Source: Nissolia schottii (Eukaryota > Streptophyta > Magnoliopsida > Fabales > Fabaceae). Taken from it: DNA of 64,000 nucleotides. The translations under genes were made by a program, and so were the position numbers. Under the pieces are notes generated by a model that was given only the letters and a program-made list of their open reading frames with translations, made no database searches and was not told the origin of the DNA. The stretch spans positions 195,669 to 259,668 of the forward strand of contig QANU01054449.1 of NCBI GenBank assembly GCA_003254905.1. Direction: 5' to 3'. This document shows positions 32,331-43,914 of this stretch, in pieces (the stretch's first letter is position 1; every line of letters starts with the position of its first letter).

Positions 32331-33779
32331 TATGGATTGGGAGAAGCTAAAGGTTCTTTGGATTGGGATGATAACACACACTGTGAGAGGAGAGGGAGAG
32401 GGAGAGGGTGGAGGTGTCAGAATAAGAGTGAGTTCCCGAATCCAAAAGGCAGAGAGAGAGAGAGAGAAAGTGGTGGGTGCGTTGAGTGGGGGGAGCGCTG
32501 ACTCCTCCTCAGACAATTTGACAGAGAGAGGGTTGAGTTTTGCCACTCTTCTTATCCTGCGCATTCCAACACTGTTTGAAATATTTACATGATTATAAAA
32601 TGAGTCGTTACACATACATTAAAAAATATACCCCATACATATATCTTATATTTATATATATATAAAATTTATATTTTAATGCTTGTAATGATTATGCACT
32701 TAATTAAATATAATTGAGAATATCATCTATAAGTTTGTAATATTTGTATAATAAAGTTTGTGTATTATTAATGATGTATATAAGAGTGTATAAAATTGGA
32801 TATACATGTAACATTTTTGTTATAAAATATATTTAATATATTTTATGAATAATTATTATAAATTATTAATTTAAATTAAAAAATTAAAATTATTAATTTT
32901 TACATGTATAAATTACGTGTTAAAATATGTTCATTAAATATACAAGTATTTCTCCACCCCACCACTTCGTTGAAATCGAATATTATTCAAATGAATATAT
33001 TGCGTACTATGCTGTATAGCGGTACCCACTCAAGTGGTGTGGGACCCAGTACCCAGGGCGTTGACTTTCTGTGCCTCGCATCAGACAATCATCACTCATC
33101 ATCAATATCAACCCTGTAATTTTTACAACCTCTTTTTCCTTTTTCTAAAAAAATATTCTTTTGTTATCTATCAGGGAATAAACCAATAAAATATTCAGAC
33201 AACACCAACGAGTTTTAGGCAATTGCATTAATATAATAGCATTATTATTAGACTAATGTTAAGATGATAGTACTGTTTAAAACATCTTTAAGACACTTAT
33301 AATAAAAGTGTGAGTTCACAATGGGCTTTATCACAATAAATTCTACATTTTTTTTAATTATTCTAAAATTATATTAAATAATTGTCAAAAAAATATTGTT
33401 TATATATTTTAAAAATAATCACTTAAAAGTCACTAAAATAAAGAAATAAACATTTATCAAACACGTAAAATGAATAATGTTATAAACTCGCATGCATAAA
33501 CACACAAAAATATTCAGTAGCAATCATTATTTCTCTATTTTATAATAATATTAAACAATAAGTAATAGTGTGCTTATGAAATATATTTAATGTGTGTTTC
33601 ATGAGAACTATCAATCATTAATTTTAAGTATTATGCATATTTTTCAAATACTTTAGATTGAAATCATTAGTTGATAGTACTCATGGAGCATGCATTAAAT
33701 GTGCTACATGAGCACGCAAGTATTTTTCATTTTAAACTCACACATATACGAGACACGTAGAAAATGTTTTGTGACGATT
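32331..33779. other. NUDT25 promoter side and AT-rich intergenic DNA
   Basis: About 32331-32560 is the 5' UTR and promoter side of NUDT25, with GA/CT-rich microsatellite sequence. From 32580 the sequence is extremely AT-rich with (TA)n stretches (about 32640-32665). No coding sequence was found. Confidence 0.5.
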
Positions 33780-34140
33780 TTTTTCTTTGTTATATGTTAT
33801 TTATTTTCTATTTTGTAATGTTTATTCATTTGTTTTAGTGATTTTTTTAAGTGTACAATTAACGAGACTGATTATCAAAATTGTTATTTATACAACTAAA
33901 AAACATCTAAATGCATTCAACCAAACAAGAAAACAAACATTACAAAATATATAAATAAACATTATCAAAAATAGAAACGAAAAATATTAAATACATATGT
34001 TCGTACATGCATAAATGTTCTGTGATAATATTTTTATTTTGTAATATTTATTTCTCTTTTTTAATTAGATGTATTTGAACATTTTTTAGTTGTACAAATA
34101 ATATTAATAAATAGTTATCATCTTATGGTTTCTCTTATTA
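33780..34140. repeat. Foldback (inverted repeat) element
   Basis: The left arm, about 33855-33960 (TTATACAACTAAAAAACATC and a CATTACAAAATA block), is matched by the reverse complement of about 34040-34140 (TTGTACAACTAAAAAATGTT and a TATTACAAAATA block). A partly related inverted stretch lies further left, around 33790-33830. It is probably a decayed MITE; target duplication is not clear. Confidence 0.55.
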
Positions 34141-34612
34141 TTAAGATGGTTGTTTGTCCAATCTCATCTCTTATTATTATTCCGTTGTTTTTCTTTCTCT
34201 GTTTTAAATTAATTGTCCATATTTTTATTTTAATATTTATTAAAAAAACTATTTACTTACTAAATTTAAACAACATTAATTTTTTTAAATATACTCTTAT
34301 TAGATAAACTCTTTCTCATATTTATCCATTATAATAACCCTAACTACTTATTATAAATAAAAATGATTAAATAAAATGTTATTAATTTTTCTAACTTTAT
34401 AACTAGTTTAATACAGAAGGAGGATGGAGTAAGTTTTATCCTCGGATTCATGCTTAAGGTAGATTACTGGTTTCCAACTACTCTATTTTCCCCATGTTAG
34501 GAATACATATTTTCTCACTAGAAAGAACTATGTTCTAAGTAGCCACAGATGGGAAGGATTATTCCAACTAAGATTCGAACTACTCTAGTTTAAGTAAAAA
34601 AAGTTGTAAATT
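34141..34612. other. AT-rich spacer
   Basis: No gene or repeat was recognised. The only ORF (34125-34307) is low-complexity. Confidence 0.4.
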
Positions 34613-34618
34613 AAGGTC

Positions 34619-35383
34619 ACGGTTAATTTAGTCCTAAATATGTTTTGGACCTTCGTTAGTTCTTAGTTTTTAATTTTAAAAATGACCCATATCAATTTTT
34701 TAATAATTACAATTAGAGTTACTTTATTTTTTATTTTATAATAAGAATCACTGATCAAAATGTCATAAGAAATTAAAGCAACATCACAGTTACGCGCTTA
34801 TACCCAAAGATTAACATAAGAAATTGTTAGTTACCTGAAATTCAAGCCCGATAAAAGTTTGCTCCTTGAAAGATTTGAACCCTCGTTTTTTAAATTTTGA
34901 CCAGAATATAAATCAATTCTTCTTCGCGGTAGCAAAGGGAGCAGGTAAGACAGTGAACAACATCTTTACCGAGATTGACGTCGTCTTCACGAAGCTTGAC
35001 GAAGGTGAGAGGTAAGCATTCCTCTCATGCTCATAGCTATGGAGATTTCTTGGCAAAAAAAAAACTTGTTGAAGAAGATGAAAATGATTCAAACAAGAGT
35101 AGAGAGAGGATGAAAAATAAATAAGTAAATAAATAAACACATTTACGTTAGTTTCTAATAAGTGTAGAGGCAGGAGAAAAAAGTGAAAATAATTTAACAA
35201 ATGAGGTTAAGAAATCTATAATTAGATTAAGAAAATAAAACATTTTGACAAGTGACTCTCATTACAAAATAAAAAATAAAATAACTCTAATTATAATTAT
35301 TAAAAACTTGACATGGAGTCATTTTTAAAATTAAAAACTAAGAACCAATGAAGGTTCAAAACATACTTGGGATCAAGTTAACG
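34619..35383. mobile_element. Non-autonomous DNA transposon with ~150-bp terminal inverted repeats
   Basis: The left end (about 34619-34775) and the right end (about 35235-35383) are reverse complements over about 150 bp. For example TTCTTAGTTTTTAATTTTAA and TTAATAATTACAATTAGAGT on the left recur inverted on the right with few changes. The interior (about 34850-35200) has a minus-strand ORF of 95 codons without recognised domains. The element resembles the one at about 45103-45722 in terminal style (TTTAGTC near the ends). Confidence 0.75.
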
Positions 35384-35473
35384 TATAGTAGTACCAAATA
35401 AACTTTTTGTTAGGTCGAACGCCATAATTAAGTAATTTATGAGCTACAATCCAAGTACGCATAACACGATTTA

Positions 35474-37631
35474 GAGTGGTGCTATGTGTCTACAAAAAAT
35501 TTCACCAACATACAACCACCAAAGTATTTTATACATTTTTTGCCCATTAATTTATTTCCCCCAAATCACTAATTCCTTACATTCTGAAAAACTCCCAAAA
35601 TCTCAGATCCTTTCCTAAATTACTAGCCCCTCACATTCACTATTCTTCTATGTAACCTTCCCAAACCCAAAACCAATGAAATTTCTTTCTTCCTTTCCCA
35701 ACATTCCACACACTGCCCTCAACCTAGCTTAATCGCGGTCAGAGTCACTACTCCATCGCCGTTCAACGTCGCGAATCCATTCCTGTTCAAAACTGTGAGT
35801 CCATCCTCCAAGACCACAGCAGACCACCGTCACGCTACCCTCGAATCGCCCTCAATGAAGGCTCTCTGACCTTAGGCACAAACCTCACACCACTCTTCGC
35901 GCTCCCTCACATAGTTCTCTCCAGCAGAACACTCTTTAACAGTAGTCACGAAGAGTGGTTTTACTACAAAGTGTGGATGATTTTGCTCATAAATTGTGTT
36001 TTAGTTTGTTCAAGACCCTCATTTATGTTTGTTCATGATGGATGCACAAGTTTGTTCAAATTGAGTTGAAGTGTTTGTTCATACAGGGTATTAGAGATTG
36101 TTCAATCTTAGAAAAATGTGTTTGTTCATATTGAGTTATAGTGTTTGATAAGAATGAACAAACCTGTTCATACAAAACGAACAAACTCATATAACTGTAG
36201 TGAACAAACCTATTTAACTATGGTGAATAAATCTACTTAACTAGAATGAACAAACTCCAATACAAATAATGAACAAACATATTCATATAAAATGAATAAA
36301 CCTAATTAATTGTATTGAACAAACTTACTTAACTGGAATGAATCCCAATACATGAACTGAACAAACACTTATTACTAAATCGAAAAAACCCATTTATCTA
36401 TGATGAACAAACCTACTTAACTGGAATGAACAAAACCCAGTACAAACAACGAACAAATATATCCATGTAAAATGAACAAACCTATTTAACTACAGTGAAC
36501 AAACCTACTTAACTGTAATGAACGAACCCCAATACAAAAAATGAAGAAACCTTTCCAAATAAAATAAACAAACCCGTTTAACTATAGTAAACAAACCTAC
36601 TTAACTGAAATCAACAAACCCTAATAGAAATAATGAATAAACATGCTCATATAAAACAAACACACCCATTTAACTATAGTGAACAAACCTACTTAAATGG
36701 ACTGAACAAACCCAAATGCAAATAATGAATAAACCTGTCTATATAAAACAAATAAACTTAATTAACTGTATTGAACAAATCTACTTAACTGGAATGAACA
36801 AACCCCAATACAAGAACTGAACAAATACTTATTACTAAAATGAACAAACGCATATAGCTATGGTGAACAAACCTACTTACTAAAATTGAACAATCTCGAT
36901 GACACGAATTGAACAAACATTTCCACCAAAAATGAACAAATCTATAAACGATAAGTGAACAAACAGATACATATAATGAACAAACACTGCTAACTTAACT
37001 AAACAAACACTTATTATTAAAATGAACAAACCCATAAACACACAATGAACAAAACTACACTACTAGATTGACCAAAATCAAATTTCTAAATATAACAATC
37101 TCTTCGTCTCATTCGATATATATCACTTATTAGAGTGCTTGTTTATGCATTATATTATAGTTTGTTAGTTGTCAGACAACCAGTTTGTTTATTATTCAAT
37201 GTATCAACGCTTGATTAAACTCAATACGTGGGTTTGTTTAGAAACAATAGAGGACGTGTTGAGTTCGCCGTTCAACGTGAGGAAGAGACGACATGACCGT
37301 ATGTGATAGAGGATGTGAACACCGTTTGGGGGCGACGGTTGAAGGACGTGATGGAGGAGGAGAACAAATTTGAGTGGCGTCGTTGATGACAGTGTAGCAG
37401 CATACGGGCGGCGACATACATGAAAATAACCGAGAGAGTGAGATGACGTGAAAATAAAGAGAGAGGGAAAGGGGGCGATTGGAGAGAGAAAAGAAAGAGA
37501 TCGCGAGAAATTGGAGAAAGAAAGAACATTGAAATATAATTAATAGGAGAGAGAAATACAAATCTTTATACGTATAAAAGGTTTGTTGGCTGCATGGTGA
37601 CACCAAATTTAGTTTACACAGAGACTTTTTC
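35474..37631. mobile_element. MULE-type element with perfect 9-bp target duplication
   Basis: The 2158-bp element is flanked by the identical 9-mer CACGATTTA at 35465-35473 and 37632-37640. Ends are inverted: GAGTGGTGCTATGTGTCTAC (left) against GAAAAAGTCTCTGTGTAAAC (right, reverse complement), followed by AATTTCACC/TCACCA and TTTTATAC blocks. A 9-bp duplication with long degenerate inverted repeats is diagnostic of the Mutator superfamily. The interior is mostly a tandem array (36140-37050) flanked by unique sequence near 35700-35950 and 37240-37520 that share CGCCGTTCAACGT in direct orientation. No transposase is seen, so it is non-autonomous. Confidence 0.85.
36140..37050. repeat. 92-bp higher-order tandem array of 23-bp GAACAAAC monomers
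   Basis: The array is built of about 23-bp monomers, each starting near TGAACAAAC. Four variants follow one another: one with CTACTTAACTGGAA, one with CCCAATACAAATAA, one with CTGTTCATATAAAA and one with CCATTTAACTATAG. Using the ACTTAA of the first variant as an anchor, copies begin at 36235, 36327, 36416, 36507, 36599, 36691, 36783 and 36875, spaced 92, 89, 91, 92, 92, 92 and 92 bp. The monomers become irregular at both ends. Confidence 0.9.
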
Positions 37632-37640
37632 CACGATTTA

Positions 37641-37958
37641 ATTCTTTAATTGTTGTTTTTAGAATATTTTTTTATGGTTGGTGTTTCTTTTATAAAATGC
37701 TAATCAGCCTAAACCACTTTCACTTCAGTAGTCGAGTGTAAGAACTTGCAACTTTTTTTATATTTGTTTAGATTTTCAATGGCACATCTCCAAAATCTTG
37801 CAGCCATAAATATATACACGAACCTTCAGCGCACAATCACTCAAGAAGTATTATATTATTCCCCCTTTGCTTTGATGCCAACCAGCAAGGCACGTAGATG
37901 CAGATCTATGTAAAATGTGCTGTTATAGTTAATCTAATATAATCTAACTATGTACGAT
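37641..37958. other. Spacer between MULE and Copia element
   Basis: No coding or repeat feature was recognised. About 37926-37958 resembles 45035-45060 (AATCTAACTATGTA), so a shared repeat may underlie both sites. Confidence 0.4.
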
Positions 37959-37963
37959 GTTTA

Positions 37964-38590
37964 TGTTGTAGATGGAGAGGTTAACAGCAACAGAATGATG
38001 GACACAAAAATGTGCTGCGTCAAGAAACTGAATTCGTTTTCCTTGAAAGTATTATTCGAGTGTTAATTCGAACACTCTCCCAGGATAAAACAGCACCATC
38101 CAGATTAATTAATCTGGGTGACAGAACTGACAAGAATAATTTTGTCCAGGAAAAGGAAGAAGGAAGAAGAGGAGAAGCTAGCAGATTGTGGTCTCTGTTA
38201 TGCAAAATATGGTTGGCTTTTATAGAGAAAATTTTGAAGTTTTCAAGGTCAGTAGAAATTAATTTATGGGACGGCAAGTCATTATAATTTGGGCGGTGGG
38301 CGGTTTGGACGGTACACATGAAAAATATAGTCTTTTAGGTAAGCTGCAACAATACAAAAAATAATTATGTAAAAAGACCAGGAGACTCTTTATCGTGCGT
38401 GCAGGGGGGACAAATCCATCGATTTGCACTTCGCCTAGTCCAAATGGCTTGGACTCATATGCACGAGCCCAACTCCCTTCTCAAGTCCTTTTACCAATAC
38501 AATAACTACTGAGATATATAAACACTTAAAAGGTTTGTGAGCTAACCAATGTGAGACTAGAACTTTTGAAATACTTGTAATTTTCCAACA
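37964..38590 (-). repeat. 3' LTR of the Copia element
   Basis: The 627-bp LTR is bounded by TG...CA and lies next to the polypurine tract. It differs from the 5' LTR by many substitutions and small indels. Confidence 0.93.
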
Positions 38591-39115
38591 ATCCCCCACA
38601 TATTTCAAAAGTTCGTGAAAAAGGAATTTTAAGAAGTTTTTCTTGGGCAAATACAAAAGAGTGAAAATATTTTGAATCTAGTGCCTTTTTAGCTATGAAC
38701 CAGACCTAGATTACTGAGACTTAACATACAAGTGAATTAGTGGAGCAAGCTCTATGAACCAAGACACTTTCGTGTATGTCAGAGGCCTCAACAATCATTT
38801 CTTCGGTCATGCGCGTGCCTGGTGTTCATGAGTGCTCTAGAGGTTAGCCAAATCTCATGCAAGCTGCCCCACTTGACACTTATATAGGTGATTCCATCAA
38901 GTACATGCTGCACTTCATGCACTACCCATAAGGGCTATGGAGATCATTAAGAATTGTTATCCTCATCCTCCCAAAATGCAGCACAACACTTATATCCAAG
39001 GAATAGTCTACAAGATAAATTAATTAGTGTTGGCAGGTCAACATGAATAATTTGTTTTTACCCATATGAACCTTCTTCATGGGATCTCCAATCATAAAGG
39101 TTGGGTTACCATTGT

Positions 39116-42100
39116 TCACTGATTACAAATTGGCTCAAGTCCAATTCCCCTCGATGTATCATTGATCAATTTTCTACCCAAGGGTTTACCCAAAGGATCA
39201 GCCAAATTTACCTCTGACTTCACATAATTAATGGAGATTATTCCATCTTTTAGCAGCTGCTTTACCACATTGTGTCTTAGTCGAGCATGTCGACTCTTTC
39301 CATTATAAGCTTTGTTCTTTGTAATAGCTATTGCGGATGGATTATCACAGTGTAAGGACACTGAAGGAGTGGGTTTCATTCTCAAAGGAGTATTCACTAC
39401 GAAGTTTCTCAACCACTCAGCTTCACTTCCAGCCAACTCTAGAGCCACAAACTCTAATTCCATAGTTGATCTGGCAATAATAGATTGCTTGGCAGATTTC
39501 CAAGCTACAACACCCCCACCAAGTGTGAATATATAACCACTAGTGGATTTCATCTCGTCAAAGTCCGAGATCCAATTAGAATCACTGTATCCTTTAAGTA
39601 CAACGAGAAATCCACTATATTTGATACCATGATTCATAATACCTCTCAAATATTTCATCACTCTTACGAGTGTTTCCCAGCGATCATTACTAGGGTTGTG
39701 AGTATACCTTCTCAATCTGCTAACAGCATGGGCTATATCTGGTCGAGAAAAATTCATCAGATGTGGCAAGCTCCCAATGATTTGAGTATATTCAAATTAA
39801 GAAACAAGATCTCCCTTATTTTACTTTAATTGAGTGTTAGAGTCATATACTCAAAGGTTTAACGTCGTAGTAACCAAACTTCCTAAGAAGTTGCTCAACA
39901 TAGTGTTCTTGTGATAGTATAATGCTATCACCTTTCCTTATGATTTTAACTCTCAATATTACAGCTACTTCTCCCAGATCTTTCATATCAAATTTAGATG
40001 ACAGAAAATTTTTAGTTTTAATCACTATTCTAGTGCAAGTTCCGAAAACAAGCATGTCATCTACATATAAAGAAATAATAACACATTCTCCATCTAAGGA
40101 TTTTGCATATACACATTTATCAACATCAAAGGAATAAAAGCTATCGCTGATTAAAACCTGATCAAATTGCTCATGCCATTATTTGGGTGCCTGTTTTAAA
40201 CCATATAGAGATTTGAGGAGTTTGCATACTTTATTTTCTTGACCCTCAACTACACAACCATCGAGTTGAGTCATGTATATTTCTTCCTCTAAGTCTCCAT
40301 TCAGAAACGTGATTTTAACATCCATTTGATGAATTACTAATTTATAAACAGAAGCTAATGCAATTAAGACACGAACAGAGGATATTCTAGCAACAAGAGT
40401 CAAGGTATCAAAATAATCAATATTTTTTTTTGGTGTAAAAGCTTTCACAACCAATCTAGCTTTATATTTATTAATAGATCTATTACGATGATATTTTATT
40501 TTGAAAATCCATTTGCATCCAATTGGTTTGGCTCCTGGAAGTAAATCAACCAAAGTCCATGTGTTATTTTTTCTAATAGAATCAATTTTAGTTTTGATAA
40601 CTTCTTTCCAAAATTTTGAATCAGGGGATGAAATGGCTTCCGAGAAGGTTAAAGGGTCATTGTTAGTTAAATAAACATAAACATCATTTCCAAGATGAGT
40701 TGGTTTTCTTTGTCTCTTATTTCTCTTAAGTTCTTCAATGTTGTCTTCTTTACAATCAATATCAGTATTAACATGACCAAGATCAATATCATCAAGGGAT
40801 ATATGATTAGAATCATTAAGCTTAACTAGTTCAGGATGAGAATCATGTTCTGACTTTAAAGGAAATACATGCTCTAAAAATTCAGCATTCTTAGTCTCAA
40901 CTATAGTATTCCGTTCATGTACATCACTTTTCAGAACAAGAAACCTATATGCAGCACTATGTTCAGCATAACCAATAAACATATAGTCAGAAGTTTTTAA
41001 TCCTATTTTCCTTTTCTCAGGGTCCGGAAACATTACTTTAGCTAGACATCCCCATACTTTCAAATATTTCAGGTTGGGTTTACATCCTTTCCAAAGCTCA
41101 TAGGGTGACTTTCCAGTTTTCTTAAGGGGAATCCTATTTCGAAGTAAGCAAGTAGTTAATATAGCCTCACCCCACAAATTATCAGGTGCAGAAGTACTTA
41201 CTAACATAGAGTTCATCATATTCTTTATGGTTCTATTTTTTCGTTCTGCTACTTCATTCGATTAAGGGGAATAAGGAGGAATTACTTCATGAATTATGCC
41301 TTCTTTTTCGCAGAAATTATTGAACATAATATACTCTCCTCCTCTATTGGATCTAACTCTCTTGATTTTCCTATTTAATTGATTTTCAACCTCGGCTTTA
41401 TAAGATAGAAACATGTTAAAGGCTTCATCTTTGTTCCTAATGAGATAAACTCTGGTGTCTCTAGAGAAGTCATCAATAAAAGTTATGTAATATCTATTAC
41501 TTCCTCTAGTCTCTGTATGTTTCAGATCTCTTAGGTCTGTATGAATTAATCCAAGTAGTTTAGTTTCATGTTCAAATACTGAGGGATATGATTTCTTGGT
41601 TAATTTTGATTCAATACAAATTTCACACTTTTTATCATAAGATTTATTTAGTCCATCAATCAATCCTAAGTTCTGCATTTTCTGAAAATATGAAAAATTC
41701 ACATGTCCTAGTCTAGCATGCCACATATGAACAGAGTCTATCAAGTAAGCAGAAGAAGAAGCACTTTCCTTAATTATATCTGAAACATTGAGTACAAAGA
41801 GACCTTGATCACAATATCCCTTCCCCACAAAAACATTATCTCTAGTCATTACAATTTTGTCAGATTCAAAAGAAACCTTCACTCCAGCCTTCCCCAGAAG
41901 AGAAATAGAAATCAGATTTGTTCTGATGGTCGTAACATGAAGCATATCTTTTAAATCAAGGGGTCTTTTTGGATGTGAGTTTGAGAAGAACTTTTCCTTT
42001 TCCATGAACCGGAGCTGTTCTAGAGTCTCCAAAGTACAAAAGTTCTTCTCCTTCCCCCACAGGAGTGTAGGAGGCAAAAGTATCTTTGTTTCCACAAATA

Positions 42101-42240
42101 TGCTTGGTAGCACTGGAGTCTACCACCCAATTCCACACGCCCAAAACCATATTAACCTGAGAAACGACAACTGCAATAACATCGTCTCCTTCAACCAAAT
42201 TTACTTTTGATTTAGGAGGATAACCATTTCTCTTGTGTTG
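39116..42240 (-). pseudogene. Copia pol (protease, integrase, reverse transcriptase, RNase H), broken
   Basis: Domains in minus-strand order: protease active-site region WVVDSSATKHI (about 42100); the integrase zinc-binding HARLGH...CEIC (about 41650-41730); the integrase core with HTDL, a VAERKNR block and RSNRGGEY; reverse transcriptase with the catalytic YVDDM (about 40065); and RNase H (39116-39769). In RSNRGGEY the usual catalytic aspartate of the SDNGGEY motif is asparagine. In-frame stops interrupt at 41262-41264 and 40179-40181, and a frame change lies near 39770-39845. After the RNase H stop about 525 bp of apparently non-coding sequence precede the polypurine tract. Confidence 0.92.
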
Positions 42241-43151
42241 TCAACATTTATTTACGAAATGACCCAACTTTCCACAAACAAAACAGTTCCCTTTTATATT
42301 CTTTTCTTTCACATTCCTTTTGAAAGCAGGTTTTGTGGTTCTAGGGATATTGTGATTAGGTTTCTTATTTGCATACCTTTTCTCTTGTACCAAATTTGCT
42401 CATGACGCCAGCGCCTTAGCTCTTGCTTCACTGATTTCTTTTCTGTTGGTCTCCTCAATGATGATGTGAGTAATAAGGTCAGAAAGTGACATTTGTCTTT
42501 TTTGTGCTTCAATTACTGTTTGTAATCATTCCATGAGTCTGGTAATTTTTCGATCAGCATTCCAGCCACAAATTCATCTGGCAATGTTATGTTTTCGCTT
42601 TTCAGATCTTCAATCAGCTTGTGGTACTTGTTGATCTGAGTCCTAACCTCTTTGTCATCAGTCATTTCCCACCTGTAATAGTTTGCTATTATGAATTTCT
42701 ATCTTCCAACATCTTCGGCAGTGTACTTCAGAATCATTGAGTCTTAGATGTCCTTCGCGTGCTTGTAGGAGTAGTACACATGAAACAATTCGTTAGATAA
42801 CGTGCTGATAATTGTATGAAGACATACCTTGTTTGCATAGGTCCAGGCGTGAATCTATTTTGGGTCAGCAACGGGATCTGGTTGGGGTTCATAAAGAGTA
42901 GCAGAAACTCCATGCATGTCCAGAATCGAATGAATCCGCTCTTGCCACCTTTGAAAGTTCTGGCCTCTGACAACCTCAATTTTGGAAATGTCAGGAAACG
43001 ACTTGGAATAGTGAGGGGCCGGCGGTAGTGGTGCAACAAAGACAGAGACAGGGATAGCACCATGTACGTTAGGGCTGACAGGGATAGCACCATGTCCGAC
43101 AGTGTTGTTGCTGGAGCTGTTTGCGTTTTCGTTGCTAGAGGGGCTCTCCAT
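42241..43151 (-). pseudogene. Copia gag with CCHC zinc knuckle, broken
   Basis: The frame starts at the ATG 43149-43151, only 23 bp inside the 5' LTR. It carries an Asn/Ser-rich N-terminus, the IEVVRGQNFQRWQERI region typical of plant Copia gag, and a UBN2-like body. It ends with a CX2CX4HX4C zinc knuckle (CFVCGKLGHFVNKC). A frame change after 42855 and stops at 42744-42746, 42699-42701, 42513-42515 and 42241-42243 disrupt it. Confidence 0.9.
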
Positions 43152-43174
43152 TGAATCGATAATACTCTCGAGAT

Positions 43175-43803
43175 TGTTGCAGATGGAAAGGTTAACAGCA
43201 AGAAGACAATGGACACGGAAACGTGCTGAGTCACGAAACTGAAATCGTTATTCTCAAGAGTATTATTCAGATGTTAATCCAAACACTCTCCCAGATAAAA
43301 CAACATCTTTCAGATTAATTAATCTAGGTGACAAAACTGGCGAGAATAATTTTGTCGAAGAAAAGGAAGAAGGAAGAAGAGGAGAAGGTACCAGATTGTG
43401 ATCTCTGTTATGCAAAATATGATTGGCTTTTATAGAGAAAATTTTGTAGTTTTCAAGGTTAGTGAAAATTAATTTCTGGATGGTGGAATTTGGACGATGA
43501 GTGGTAAGTCATTATAATTTGGACGGTGCACATGAAAAATGTGGTTTTTTAGGTATGCTGCAACAGTCCAAAAAATAATTATGTAAAAAGACCATGAGGC
43601 TTTTTATGGTGCGCGCAAGGGGACAAATCCATCGATTTGCACTTCGCCGAGTCCAAATGGGTTGGACTCATGCGCGCGAGCCCAACTCCCTTCTCAAGTC
43701 CTTTTACCAATACAACAACTACTAAGGTATATAAACACTTAAAAGTTTTGTGAGCTAACCAATGTGGGACTAGAACTTTTGAAATACTTGTAATTTTCCA
43801 ACA
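43175..43803 (-). repeat. 5' LTR of the Copia element
   Basis: The 629-bp LTR is bounded by TG...CA. On the element's strand it contains a TTTATATACC TATA-like motif, a candidate promoter. The tRNA primer-binding site expected just inside this LTR is not recognisable. Confidence 0.93.
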
Positions 43804-43914
43804 GTGTATATCCTGAATGAGGTATACGCCCTTCCTTCCTTTGAATAACGGGTTTACAATTTACAACAAACACCTCATTATATCATTTGATAGTTATTTT
43901 ATGATTAAAATAAT

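Larger units (their letters stand above)
37964..43803 (-). mobile_element. Full-length Ty1/Copia LTR retrotransposon, inactivated
   Basis: The 5840-bp element has two LTRs (37964-38590 and 43175-43803), both starting TGTTG and ending CAACA. Flanking 5-mers are GTTTA (37959-37963) and GTGTA (43804-43808), a 4/5 match consistent with an aged target duplication. Coding order on the minus strand is gag, protease, integrase, reverse transcriptase, RNase H, which defines Copia. A polypurine tract (minus strand TGTGGGGGAT) abuts the 3' LTR at about 38591-38600. Multiple in-frame stops and at least one frameshift make it non-autonomous. The LTRs have visible divergence with indels, so the insertion is not recent. 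Confidence 0.95.

Noticed and set aside
36140-37050. CRISPR-like array (regularly spaced repeats)
   Set aside because: The spacers are themselves related monomers, the setting is a plant MULE with target duplication, and no cas genes exist in a nuclear plant genome.
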